From: Flavimaribacter sp024343425
Lineage (GTDB): Bacteria > Pseudomonadota > Alphaproteobacteria > Rhizobiales > Rhizobiaceae
Direction: 5' to 3'
DNA: 64,000 nt
Assembly (NCBI GenBank): GCA_965227645.1
Contig: OZ245773.1
Span: forward strand, 2,542,001-2,606,000
Shown in pieces: positions 51,418 through 58,918 of this stretch. The position numbers and the translations under genes were made by a program. Below the pieces are notes generated by a model. It saw only the letters and a list, made by a program, of their open reading frames with translations. It did no database searches and was not told the DNA's origin. The stretch's first letter is position 1. Each line of letters starts with the position of its first letter.

Positions 51418-52203
51418 TCAGCTTCTGGTCATGTCAGGGCTCCACAGCGCGGCGTTCTCTCCCTCAACCCGCGACATGGACATGTGGTACTCGTAGATAT
51501 CCGGCCGATACAGCGCGTTCAGATATTCAACGGGACGATCGTTCTGGTCGACCACCGTGCGCTTGACCCAGAGGAGCGGATAGCCCGCCTCGATCTCCAG
51601 CAACGGCGCCACCATCGGATCCGCCAGCTTTGCCGAGACGGACTGGTCGGCAGCCGAAACCTTGACACCCGCCCGCTCCATCAGGAGCAGAAGCGGCGTC
51701 TCCGAAAGCTCGCGCTCGTCGCAGTGACGTCCGATTTCCTCCGGCAGATAGGTGGTCAGATGCGAGAACGGTATGTTTTCATGAAAACGCACCCGCACGG
51801 CGCGCTGAACTGTGGCGCCCGGCTGGATCTTGAGTTTTTCGGCAATCGCGGGAGGCGCGGGAACATAGCCGAACTCGATCAGTTTGACGCGGGTCCTCAG
51901 ACCCATCGCCATCAGATTTTCAAAAATTCCCTTGAGGTTCGCAGAAATGGCCTGCGGCGCCTGCGGCAGGCGGGCGAAGGTGCCCTTCCCGCGCGCGCGG
52001 CTGACGAAGCCTTCCTGTTTCAGCCGATCCATCGCGCGCCGGATCGTGATCCGGGACACGCTGAAGATCTGCGACAGCTCATGTTCTGAGGGAATTTGCT
52101 TGTCGTCTGCAAACTGCCCCTCCTCAATCTGCTGACGCAGGACGACGTAGACCTGGTGGTGCAGTGGCGTGACTGTGTCGTTCGATACCGATTCTCTGCG
52201 CAC
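51418..52203 (-). CDS. GntR/HutC-family transcriptional regulator
   Basis: A 261-residue regulator. The winged helix reads PLHHQVYVVLRQQIEEGQFADDKQIPSEHELSQIFSVSRITIRRAMDRLKQEGFVSRARGKGTFA, followed by a UTRA effector domain (NIPFSHLTTYLPEEIG, PLLWVKRTVVDQNDRPVEYLNALYRPDIYEYHM). The GTG at 52203 is chosen because GGAGAGG lies just upstream; the frame remains open far beyond. It is divergent from the nitrilase gene; TATTGTTAT repeats lie in the shared promoter and recur at the ThDP/amidohydrolase promoter. Confidence 0.9.
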   Translation of the reverse strand: MRRESVSNDTVTPLHHQVYVVLRQQIEEGQFADDKQIPSEHELSQIFSVSRITIRRAMDRLKQEGFVSRARGKGTFARLPQAPQAISANLKGIFENLMAMGLRTRVKLIEFGYVPAPPAIAEKLKIQPGATVQRAVRVRFHENIPFSHLTTYLPEEIGRHCDERELSETPLLLLMERAGVKVSAADQSVSAKLADPMVAPLLEIEAGYPLLWVKRTVVDQNDRPVEYLNALYRPDIYEYHMSMSRVEGENAALWSPDMTRS

Positions 52204-52217
52204 GGGCCTCTCCACAA

Positions 52218-52236
52218 ATATTGTTATATTGTTATG
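52218..52236. promoter_or_regulatory. tandem ATATTGTTAT repeat next to the GntR gene
   Basis: Two overlapping copies, 52218-52227 and 52226-52235, in the GntR/nitrilase divergent region, just outside the GntR start. They are likely an autoregulatory GntR site. Confidence 0.6.
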
Positions 52237-52391
52237 CTTTTTAAGTACAATGATGGCAAGTGCCTGCGCCCGCCAATTTGCCTGGCCGGGATCAGGGCTC
52301 CTCCCACACCATTGGACCGGCGCCGCCCGCAACTTCGTTCTCGCGGGCACAGACTTATCATGTCCAATCAGAATCCTGTTCAGAATTCTAT

Positions 52392-52407
52392 TATTGTTAT
52401 ATCAATA
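52392..52407. promoter_or_regulatory. inverted repeat TATTG-N6-CAATA upstream of the nitrilase gene
   Basis: TATTG and CAATA flank TTATAT, giving a dyad with the same TATTGTTAT half as the site at 52218. It lies about 55 bp before the nitrilase start and is a likely GntR operator. Confidence 0.6.
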
Positions 52408-52460
52408 CATCATTATTTGGCAAAGCCCCGACACAACGGATCATCAGGAGACAGACTGAC

Positions 52461-53393
52461 ATGGCAAAACACGTGGTTGCGGCCGCCCACGCCTCTTCGA
52501 TTATGCTCGACAAGCGGGCGTCGCTCGCCAAGGCCTGCGACCTGGTGCGCGAGGCGGGACGCTCGGGCGTCGAACTGCTGTGCTTTCCTGAAACCTTCGT
52601 TCCCGGATTTCCCTACTGGATCAATCTCTATGCGCCGGCGGACCAGCACGGCATCTATGTCGGTTACGCGGATCAGTCGGTGGACCTGTCGGGCGACGAA
52701 CTCAAACCGCTTTGCGATGCGGCTTCAGAGGCGGGCGTCTCCGTCGTGCTGGGCCTCAGCGAGCGGGCCGGAGGCACGATGTACAACACGCAGGCGTTCA
52801 TCGGCCAGGACGGGGAATTCCTGGGCAAGCATCGAAAGCTCCAGCCGACCTATGCGGAACGGATGATCTGGTCGCAGGGCGACGGCGCGACATTGAAAGT
52901 CCATGACATGGCGGCCGGGCGGGTCGGCGCCCTGATCTGCTACGAGCACATGCTCAACCTCGCGCGACAGGCGCTGATCGATCAGGACATGCAGATCCAC
53001 TGCGCGAGCTGGCCGACTTTCGCAAGCAACCGTGACGCCCGCAACGCGATCTACGACATGCGCGTCGAGGCGCTTATGCGGTCTCACGCCATCACCGGCC
53101 AATGCTTCGTCATTGTCGCCCAGAACCCGGTCACGCAGCAGAATGTGGACGCGATCGAAGCGGTCATGGGTCCGCAATCCGTTCTCGGCGTCGGCGGCGG
53201 ATGGTCGGCGATCATCGGCCCGACCGGCGAATATGTCGCCGAAGCGCACACCGGTCTGGAGGAAAAGCTTGTGATCGCCGAGATCGACCTCGAGGCCATT
53301 CGCAGAGCCAAGGTGCTGGCCGACACAGCCGGACATTACTCCCGCCCGGAAGTGCTGTCGCTGACGGTTGACGAAAGACAGTTTCGCAAGTGA
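52461..53393 (+). CDS. nitrilase
   Basis: A 310-residue carbon-nitrogen hydrolase of the true nitrilase branch. The catalytic triad is complete: Glu44 (CFPETFVPGFP), Lys126 (GKHRKLQPTYAERMIW) and Cys160 in GALICYEHMLN; the Cys-x-Glu-His arrangement is typical of nitrilases and cyanide-active enzymes, not amidases. It would turn a nitrile into the acid plus ammonia. CAGGAG precedes the ATG. The acid could feed the adjacent CoA ligase. It is convergent with livF. Confidence 0.92.
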   Translation: MAKHVVAAAHASSIMLDKRASLAKACDLVREAGRSGVELLCFPETFVPGFPYWINLYAPADQHGIYVGYADQSVDLSGDELKPLCDAASEAGVSVVLGLSERAGGTMYNTQAFIGQDGEFLGKHRKLQPTYAERMIWSQGDGATLKVHDMAAGRVGALICYEHMLNLARQALIDQDMQIHCASWPTFASNRDARNAIYDMRVEALMRSHAITGQCFVIVAQNPVTQQNVDAIEAVMGPQSVLGVGGGWSAIIGPTGEYVAEAHTGLEEKLVIAEIDLEAIRRAKVLADTAGHYSRPEVLSLTVDERQFRK

Positions 53394-53412
53394 GGCGGCG
53401 CGGCGACCTCGC

Positions 53413-54129
53413 CTAGCCACGCACGCCCATGTAAAGGCGCGAGACCCTTTCGTCGGCGATCAGCGCCTGCGCCTGGTCCTGGATGCGGACCTGGCCGAGT
53501 TCCAGCACATAACCGCGATCGGAAGCCAGCAGCGCCTTCTTGACGTTCTGCTCCACCATCAGGATGCCCTTGCCGTCTTCTGCCAACCGACGGGCTGTGG
53601 AAAACACCAGATCGACCATCTTTGGCGCGAGACCAATGGACGGTTCGTCGAGCATCACCACCTTGGGATCCATGATCAGGGTTCGGGCGATCTCGAGCAT
53701 GCGCTGCTCGCCGCCGGAAAGACTGGCGGCGAATTCGTCCCGGCGTTCCCTGAGGATCGGAAACATCTCGCAGACCTTGACGATGCGCTCCTGCAGTAAC
53801 TTGGCGTCATCCAGCAGATAACCGCCCATGCGCAGGTTTTCGGTGATCGTCAGCTTCGGAAAGATACTGTGGTGCTGTGGAATGTAGGCAAGGCCGGTCA
53901 CCAGCATCCTGTACGGGCTGACCTTGAAGATGTCCTTGCCGTCCAGCAACACCTCGCCCTCGCGCACGGGCGTCAGGTTGAAAATGCTCTTGAGGATGGT
54001 CGACTTGCCGGCGCCGTTCTGTCCGATAACGGTCACGATCTCGCCCGCCGCGACATCCAGATCGACGCCGTCGACGATCAGCCGGCCGCCATATCCGCCT
54101 TTGAGATTTCGTATTTTCAGCATGGTCAT
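53413..54129 (-). CDS. livF: Liv-type ABC importer ATPase (LivF)
   Basis: A 238-residue ATPase: Walker A GQNGAGKST, the SLSGGEQRMLEIART signature, Walker B VVMLDEPSIGLAP, then MVEQNVKKAL, typical of LivF. Last gene of the minus-strand import operon and 4 bp from livG. The substrate is set by the binding protein and probably is not a branched-chain amino acid in this catabolic setting. Confidence 0.92.
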   Translation of the reverse strand: MTMLKIRNLKGGYGGRLIVDGVDLDVAAGEIVTVIGQNGAGKSTILKSIFNLTPVREGEVLLDGKDIFKVSPYRMLVTGLAYIPQHHSIFPKLTITENLRMGGYLLDDAKLLQERIVKVCEMFPILRERRDEFAASLSGGEQRMLEIARTLIMDPKVVMLDEPSIGLAPKMVDLVFSTARRLAEDGKGILMVEQNVKKALLASDRGYVLELGQVRIQDQAQALIADERVSRLYMGVRG

Positions 54130-54133
54130 GAGC

Positions 54134-54886
54134 TTATCCCAGATAGGCGTCGATGACGCTCTCGTCCGCCTGAACCTGTTCCGGCGCGCCCTGCATAAGA
54201 ACCCTGCCCTGGTGCATGACGATGATCGTGCTGGCGAGCGACATGATGAACTCCATATTGTGCTCGACGATCAGGAAAACGATCTTCGTTTCCTCGTAGA
54301 GCTCCACGAGGAAGTCGCGCAGCGTGTTCAGCAGCGTCGGGTTGATGCCGGAAGCCGGCTCGTCAAGCAGCAGAATGCGCGGCTTCGACATGAAGCAGGA
54401 GACGATCTCCAGAAGCCTTCGCTGGCCATAGGACAGATCGCTGGCGGGCTGGTCGGCGTATTGTTCGAGATTGATGAGACGCAGCAGACGCCGCGCCTCC
54501 ACCTCGGCGTCGCGGCGATGTTTCGTGTTGCGCGTGAACACCTGCAACATCTCGCTTGTCATGCGCTTGCTTTGCGCGGCGAAGAGAACGTTGTCGAGGC
54601 AGGTTTCCTCCGGCAGCACGCGGCATTCCTGGAAGGTTCTGGCAAGCCCCTGGCGCGCGAGTTTGTACGGCTCGACGCCGTCGACACGCGAGGAATGGAA
54701 AAGCACCTTGCCGGCGTCCGGAACCTGCCTGCCGCAGATGATGTCGAACATCGTGGTCTTTCCGGCGCCGTTGGGACCGATCAGACCATAGATTCCCGGA
54801 TGATCGAGCGTGAACGAAGCGCCGTTGACAGCCTGAATGCCGCCATAGCTCTTCGAGATGTCGGAGACTTCAAGTATAGCGGACAA
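54134..54886 (-). CDS. livG: Liv-type ABC importer ATPase (LivG)
   Basis: A 250-residue ATPase: GPNGAGKTT Walker A, DLSYGQRRLLEIV signature, LLLDEPASGINP Walker B and VEHNMEFIM, as in LivG. The TTG at 54886 is preferred as start because GGAGG lies six bases upstream and the product then begins LSAILEVSDISKSYGG; the frame continues to 55069 through the end of livM. It overlaps livM by 17 bp. Confidence 0.9.
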   Translation of the reverse strand: MSAILEVSDISKSYGGIQAVNGASFTLDHPGIYGLIGPNGAGKTTMFDIICGRQVPDAGKVLFHSSRVDGVEPYKLARQGLARTFQECRVLPEETCLDNVLFAAQSKRMTSEMLQVFTRNTKHRRDAEVEARRLLRLINLEQYADQPASDLSYGQRRLLEIVSCFMSKPRILLLDEPASGINPTLLNTLRDFLVELYEETKIVFLIVEHNMEFIMSLASTIIVMHQGRVLMQGAPEQVQADESVIDAYLG

Positions 54887-55862
54887 CGTTCGCCTCCTTG
54901 TTGGCCAGCTTCCGGTAGGCGACCTCCGCCGCGCCGCAGATGCCGCGGGGCGCAAAGCGGGCGAGGATGAGAAGGACGAAGCCGAAAAAGATGAGTCGCA
55001 TTTCCGCGGCGACACGCAGAAATTCCGGAAGCGCAATAAAGGTGATGGCGCCGATGACAGGGCCGACAAGATAGCCGGCGCCGCCGAGGATGAGCATCAT
55101 CATAAGATTGATACTCTCATTCATGTCGAACGACAGCGGCGCAGCGGCGCGCAGGAACAGAACCTTCATTGCGCCGCCGACGCCGGCAATCGCCGTCGAC
55201 AGGACGAACGCCGCCAGCTTGTGGCCGAATACGTTGACGCCGCGCGCCGCCGCAAGCGACTCGTCCTGACGCAGCGACGAGAGCGAGCGCCCGAAGTCCG
55301 AGCGCACCAGGATATATTGCAGCCCGAAGATCAACGCCGCGATGATGAAGGTAAGAACGTAGAAGCCCGTCAGCGAACGGAAATCCAGGACAAACGAACC
55401 AATCTCGATATTGCCTGGCCGCGGAATACCGGGCAGTCCCTCGGCGCCGCCGGTCAAACCGTCAAGATTGTTGAACAGCGTGAAGAGGATCATGCCGACC
55501 GCAAGCGTCACGATGATGAAATAGTGGCTGCGCAGGCGCAGGCAGGGAATGCCGACCAGAAAGCCCAGAAATCCTGCGGCGAACATGCCGCCAAAGAGCG
55601 ACGGGACAAAGGGCAGTCCCACATCTTTCATCAGCAGCGCGGTTGTATAGGCGCCGACGCCGGCGAAACCCATATGACCGAGTGAAACCAGACCCGTGTA
55701 GCCGTAGAGGATATTCACGCCAATCGCGGGGATCGTGTAGCAGAGAGCCAGGGTCAGGACGTAGAGAATGTAGGGCTGTCCGCCGAAAATGAACGGAGCG
55801 AGCGCGCCAAATGCGAGGATGACAATGGTGACGATGGTGGAAAGGGACAGTTTCATGATCAC
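54870..55862 (-). CDS. livM: Liv-type ABC importer permease (LivM)
   Basis: A permease of about 330 residues with eight or nine helices: GVNILYGYTGLVSLGHMGFAGVGAYTTALL is the LivM signature, and SDFGRSLSSLRQDESLAAARGVNVFGHKLAAFVLS carries the cytoplasmic coupling loop. The GTG at 55862 has GGAGAGG seven bases upstream and follows the livH stop by two bases; TTG 55868 and ATG 55856 are alternatives. Confidence 0.9.
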   Translation of the reverse strand: MIMKLSLSTIVTIVILAFGALAPFIFGGQPYILYVLTLALCYTIPAIGVNILYGYTGLVSLGHMGFAGVGAYTTALLMKDVGLPFVPSLFGGMFAAGFLGFLVGIPCLRLRSHYFIIVTLAVGMILFTLFNNLDGLTGGAEGLPGIPRPGNIEIGSFVLDFRSLTGFYVLTFIIAALIFGLQYILVRSDFGRSLSSLRQDESLAAARGVNVFGHKLAAFVLSTAIAGVGGAMKVLFLRAAAPLSFDMNESINLMMMLILGGAGYLVGPVIGAITFIALPEFLRVAAEMRLIFFGFVLLILARFAPRGICGAAEVAYRKLANKEANVVRYT

Positions 55863-55864
55863 TA

Positions 55865-56740
55865 TCAATCCTCTCCGCGAACCCGAACGCCGAATATGCC
55901 CCAGGGCCGGATGAGCAGCATGAGGATTAGAACTCCGAATGTGATGGTGTCGCGGTAGTCGGTCGGGATAACCAGCGTCGACAGGGATTCGACGATACCG
56001 ATGCCAAGTCCGCCGACGATGGCGCCGGGCACGCTGCCCATGCCGCCAATGACGATGGCCGAAAGCGCTTTCAGCATCGGCGCGTCGCCCATCTGCGGAA
56101 AGATGATAAAGAGCGGACCAAGAAGCGCGCCGCCGAGGCCCGCCAGCGCACAGGCGATCATGAAAGTCAGCGTATACACGCGGTTCGGATCGATGCCGAC
56201 GACCACGGCCGCTTCCGGCGCCTGGCTGGTGGCGCGCATCGCTGTTCCGAGGCGCGTGTGCGTCAGGAAGAGGTAAAGCGCCGCAACGGCCGCCGCGACC
56301 ACGCCCATGATGACGAAATGCTGCAGGGTGAAGGACAACTGGCCGAACTTGACGAGTGTCTCGACGGTGGTCGGACGCATCTGAAGGGCGTGCGGTCCCC
56401 AGATCTGCACCACCCCGTTCTGGATGATGAGGATGAGACCCAGCGATGAGACGATCTGCATGCGCAAATTGTCACGAAGCGCGCGGAACACCAGTCGCTC
56501 CAGCACAATACCGATTGCGGCCAGCGCCACCATCGAGCCGAGAATTGCCAGCGGATAGCTGCCTGTCCAACTGAAGAAGAAGAGATGCGTGAGGTAGCCC
56601 CCGACCATGAACAGGACGCCATGGGCGAAGTTGAGCACGTGCATCACGCCGTAGATCAGCACCATGCCAAGCGCCATGAGGACATAGATCGAGCCCATCA
56701 TTGCGCCATTGATGAATTGTTCGAGAATTGCGGTCGCCAT
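55865..56740 (-). CDS. livH: Liv-type ABC importer permease (LivH)
   Basis: A 291-residue permease: NGAMMGSIYVLMALGMVLIYGVMHVLNFAHGVLFMVGGYL is characteristic of LivH, with the coupling loop TRLGTAMRATSQAPEAAVVVGIDPNRVYTLTF and ALSAIVIGGMGSVPGAIVGGLGIG near the end. The ATG at 56740 has GGAG upstream; a TTG five codons earlier is possible. A GC-rich hairpin separates it from the binding-protein gene. Confidence 0.91.
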   Translation of the reverse strand: MATAILEQFINGAMMGSIYVLMALGMVLIYGVMHVLNFAHGVLFMVGGYLTHLFFFSWTGSYPLAILGSMVALAAIGIVLERLVFRALRDNLRMQIVSSLGLILIIQNGVVQIWGPHALQMRPTTVETLVKFGQLSFTLQHFVIMGVVAAAVAALYLFLTHTRLGTAMRATSQAPEAAVVVGIDPNRVYTLTFMIACALAGLGGALLGPLFIIFPQMGDAPMLKALSAIVIGGMGSVPGAIVGGLGIGIVESLSTLVIPTDYRDTITFGVLILMLLIRPWGIFGVRVRGED

Positions 56741-56774
56741 CGTGGCTCCGGTCAACAGGTGGGAGAAGCGGACA

Positions 56775-56798
56775 ACCGCCCCGCCTGAGCGGGGCGGT
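56775..56798 (-). terminator. hairpin between binding-protein gene and livH
   Basis: ACCGCCCCGC pairs perfectly with GCGGGGCGGT around a four-base loop. No U-tract follows in the direction of transcription, so it more likely stabilises the upstream binding-protein mRNA than ends transcription fully. Confidence 0.6.
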
Positions 56799-56810
56799 CA
56801 CGGTTTTCGG

Positions 56811-57965
56811 TCAGCCGGCGCCGCAATCAGCAACAAGATCCTCAGGGGCAATGATCTTGCGGCTGCCGTCTTCACACCATTCGGTGATGTAGACGGGCGG
56901 TGAAGCCTGACCTTTCTCGTCGAACGAGATCGTACCGATCACGCCGTCGACAGAGATCTCTGCGAGCGCATCGCGGATGGCGGCGCCGTCGGTGGTGGTG
57001 CCTGCGGCCTTCATGGCCTCGACCGCCACGAATACGCCGTCATAGGATTGCGCGGCGAAGCCGTGCGATTCCTCGCCATACTTTTCCTTGTAGGTGTCGG
57101 AGAAGTTCTTGATCCGCTCCATCGGGGCATTCGGCGGAAACGAGCTGTACTGCACCATGCCATTGAGATATTCGGCGTTCAGCCGGTCAAGGAAGCGGTT
57201 GGAGCCCATCGCCAGCGTACCGATCAACTTGGCGTCGAGGCCGGCGTCGCGGATCTGGCGGATCGCCAGGGCGCCCGGTTCCTCGTCCATCAGCAGCATG
57301 ATGGCCTTGCTGTCTTCATTGCGGATATTCGTGATGTGGTTTGCGAAATCTACCTCGCCGACATTGAAGAAGCCGATATAACCGAATTCGAAATCCTCAG
57401 GCAGCAATTCCCGCATGCCGTTGGCGCCGCCGCGGCCGGTGTCGTTGTTCCACGCGATGAAGGATAGCGGCTCGGAGTCGATTGTCTCGACAAATGCGGC
57501 AAGCGCTGCGTTGAGCTGGCCGCTATTGGCGTTGACCCGGAAGAAATAGGGATTGCCCTGTTCCGTCAGGCTTGAAGCCGTCGGCACGGTGACAACGAGC
57601 GGAACCTGAAAATCCTGCGCAATCGGCGCTTCGGCGGCTGCAACAGGACTGCACAGTTCACCCAGCACGATCGGCACCTGATCGACAGTCGCCAGGCGCT
57701 GCATTGCGGACGCGCCCTCGGCGGCGTTGCAACGCGTGTCATAGACCTTGAGCTCCAGCATGTAGGTCGTGTCACCGACCTGGAAACCGCCGTTGCCGTT
57801 GATTTCGTCAACAGCAAGGTTGAATCCGTTCATCTGAAACTTGCCGGGAGCGGCAAGCGGTCCGGTTTGCGCCGTCACGATCCCGATCGTCACAGTCTCG
57901 TCGGCATAGGCCGCCGGCGCCATGAACGCCGCGGCGAGTGCAGTCGTCAACAATAGCTTTCGCAT
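56811..57965 (-). CDS. Liv-type ABC importer substrate-binding protein
   Basis: A 384-residue periplasmic protein with signal peptide MRKLLLTTALAAAFMAPAAYA. The mature part is a type-I ABC binding fold: VTIGIVTAQTGPLAAPGKFQMNGFNLAVDEINGNGG, ELCSPVAAAEAPIAQDFQVPLV and YDGVFVAVEAMKAAGTTTDGAAIRDALAEI. Two Cys near SPV and in YDTRCNAAEG may form a disulphide. AAGGAG precedes the ATG at 57965. It lies between the amidohydrolase paralogue and the permease genes; the ligand is unknown but should be the island's substrate. Confidence 0.9.
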   Translation of the reverse strand: MRKLLLTTALAAAFMAPAAYADETVTIGIVTAQTGPLAAPGKFQMNGFNLAVDEINGNGGFQVGDTTYMLELKVYDTRCNAAEGASAMQRLATVDQVPIVLGELCSPVAAAEAPIAQDFQVPLVVTVPTASSLTEQGNPYFFRVNANSGQLNAALAAFVETIDSEPLSFIAWNNDTGRGGANGMRELLPEDFEFGYIGFFNVGEVDFANHITNIRNEDSKAIMLLMDEEPGALAIRQIRDAGLDAKLIGTLAMGSNRFLDRLNAEYLNGMVQYSSFPPNAPMERIKNFSDTYKEKYGEESHGFAAQSYDGVFVAVEAMKAAGTTTDGAAIRDALAEISVDGVIGTISFDEKGQASPPVYITEWCEDGSRKIIAPEDLVADCGAG

Positions 57966-57987
57966 GGGTTGCTCCTTGTTCCCTTTC

Positions 57988-58845
57988 TTATTCCAGTCCA
58001 TAGACGCGCATGGCGTTGTCCCGCAGGAACAACTGCTTCGCGTCCTCCCGAAGAGCGAGATCCTCGATCTCGTCTATCGTCCTCTTGAAAGCCAGCACGG
58101 GATAATCGGTCCCGAACATGACTTTGCGCCGCCCATACGTGTTGATGTAATGCACGAAGGACTGCGGCCAGTATTTGGGGCTGTGCGCATCCGATCCGAT
58201 GAAAACGTTCTCGTGTTTCCACGCCATGGCGATCATTTCTTCCGTCCACGGTATGCCGACGTGGATGCCGATCAGCTTCAATTCGGGGAAATCACAGGCG
58301 ATATCATCGAGCAGGATCGGTCTGGCGACGCTGCGCAGAGGCCGCTTGTCGTAATAGACCAGCGACTGGCCGACCTGCATCTGGATCGGAACGCCGAGTT
58401 CGACGCATTTTGCGTAGAAGGGATAATATTTGCGGTGGTTCGGCTCGATTTCGAACCAGTGCGGATAGGTATGCGCGCCGATGAAGCCCATGTCCCTGAC
58501 AGCAGCTTCGAGGCGTCGTACGCCGTCCATGCCTTCCGTCGGGTCAACGCCGGCCAGGCCGGAAAAGCGGTCGGGATAGGCGGCGACCGCCTCCGCAACC
58601 CATTCATAGGGCATGTGCCAGGCGCCAGGCGTGCCTTCCTGGCCAAGCTTGCAGGCAATCAGGAAGGACCGTTCGATCCCGGCCTCATCCATTTGCCGAA
58701 TCATGTCTTCATGTGTGACCGATTTGACGTCGGATTCAGCCCGTCCGATTTTCTTCGTATGAAAGGTCCGTGTCCATTCCGGCCGTGCCGCAACTATCTG
58801 CGGCGTGAGCGGATTGACCACAATATCGACGGCCTTGATTGACAT
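57988..58845 (-). CDS. amidohydrolase-2 family protein without N-terminal HxH (paralogue 2)
   Basis: A 285-residue barrel protein closely related to the one at 48268: DMGFIGAHTYPHWFEIEPNHRKYYPFYAKCVELGVPIQMQVG, LKLIGIHVGIPWTEEMIAMAW and KVMFGTDYPVLAFKRTIDEI. The position of the usual D-x-H-x-H motif reads VDIVVNPLTP, so both paralogues lost the same metal-binding pair. The ATG at 58845 has GGAG upstream; an ATG at 58869 has none. It is the first gene of the import operon and is divergent from the ThDP enzyme across a 73-bp promoter containing the GntR-type motif. Confidence 0.86.
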   Translation of the reverse strand: MSIKAVDIVVNPLTPQIVAARPEWTRTFHTKKIGRAESDVKSVTHEDMIRQMDEAGIERSFLIACKLGQEGTPGAWHMPYEWVAEAVAAYPDRFSGLAGVDPTEGMDGVRRLEAAVRDMGFIGAHTYPHWFEIEPNHRKYYPFYAKCVELGVPIQMQVGQSLVYYDKRPLRSVARPILLDDIACDFPELKLIGIHVGIPWTEEMIAMAWKHENVFIGSDAHSPKYWPQSFVHYINTYGRRKVMFGTDYPVLAFKRTIDEIEDLALREDAKQLFLRDNAMRVYGLE

Positions 58846-58873
58846 TCGGGTGTCGTCTCCATCTTTCATCTGA

Positions 58874-58891
58874 TATATTGTTATGTGAATA
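58874..58891. promoter_or_regulatory. GntR-type motif in amidohydrolase/ThDP divergent promoter
   Basis: TATATTGTTATG (58874-58885) is identical over 12 bp to the sequence at 52225-52236 next to the GntR gene, and TATTG-N6-GAATA here matches the dyad at 52392 apart from one base. It sits centrally in a 73-bp divergent promoter, suited to control both operons. Confidence 0.6.
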
Positions 58892-58918
58892 ATACAAAAC
58901 TGACAAGGAGGTTCTGAA

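Noticed and set aside
53413..57965. Assigning leucine/isoleucine/valine as the substrate of the Liv-type importer
   Set aside because: The family includes importers for aromatic acids, amides and urea; the catabolic context argues against branched-chain amino acids.
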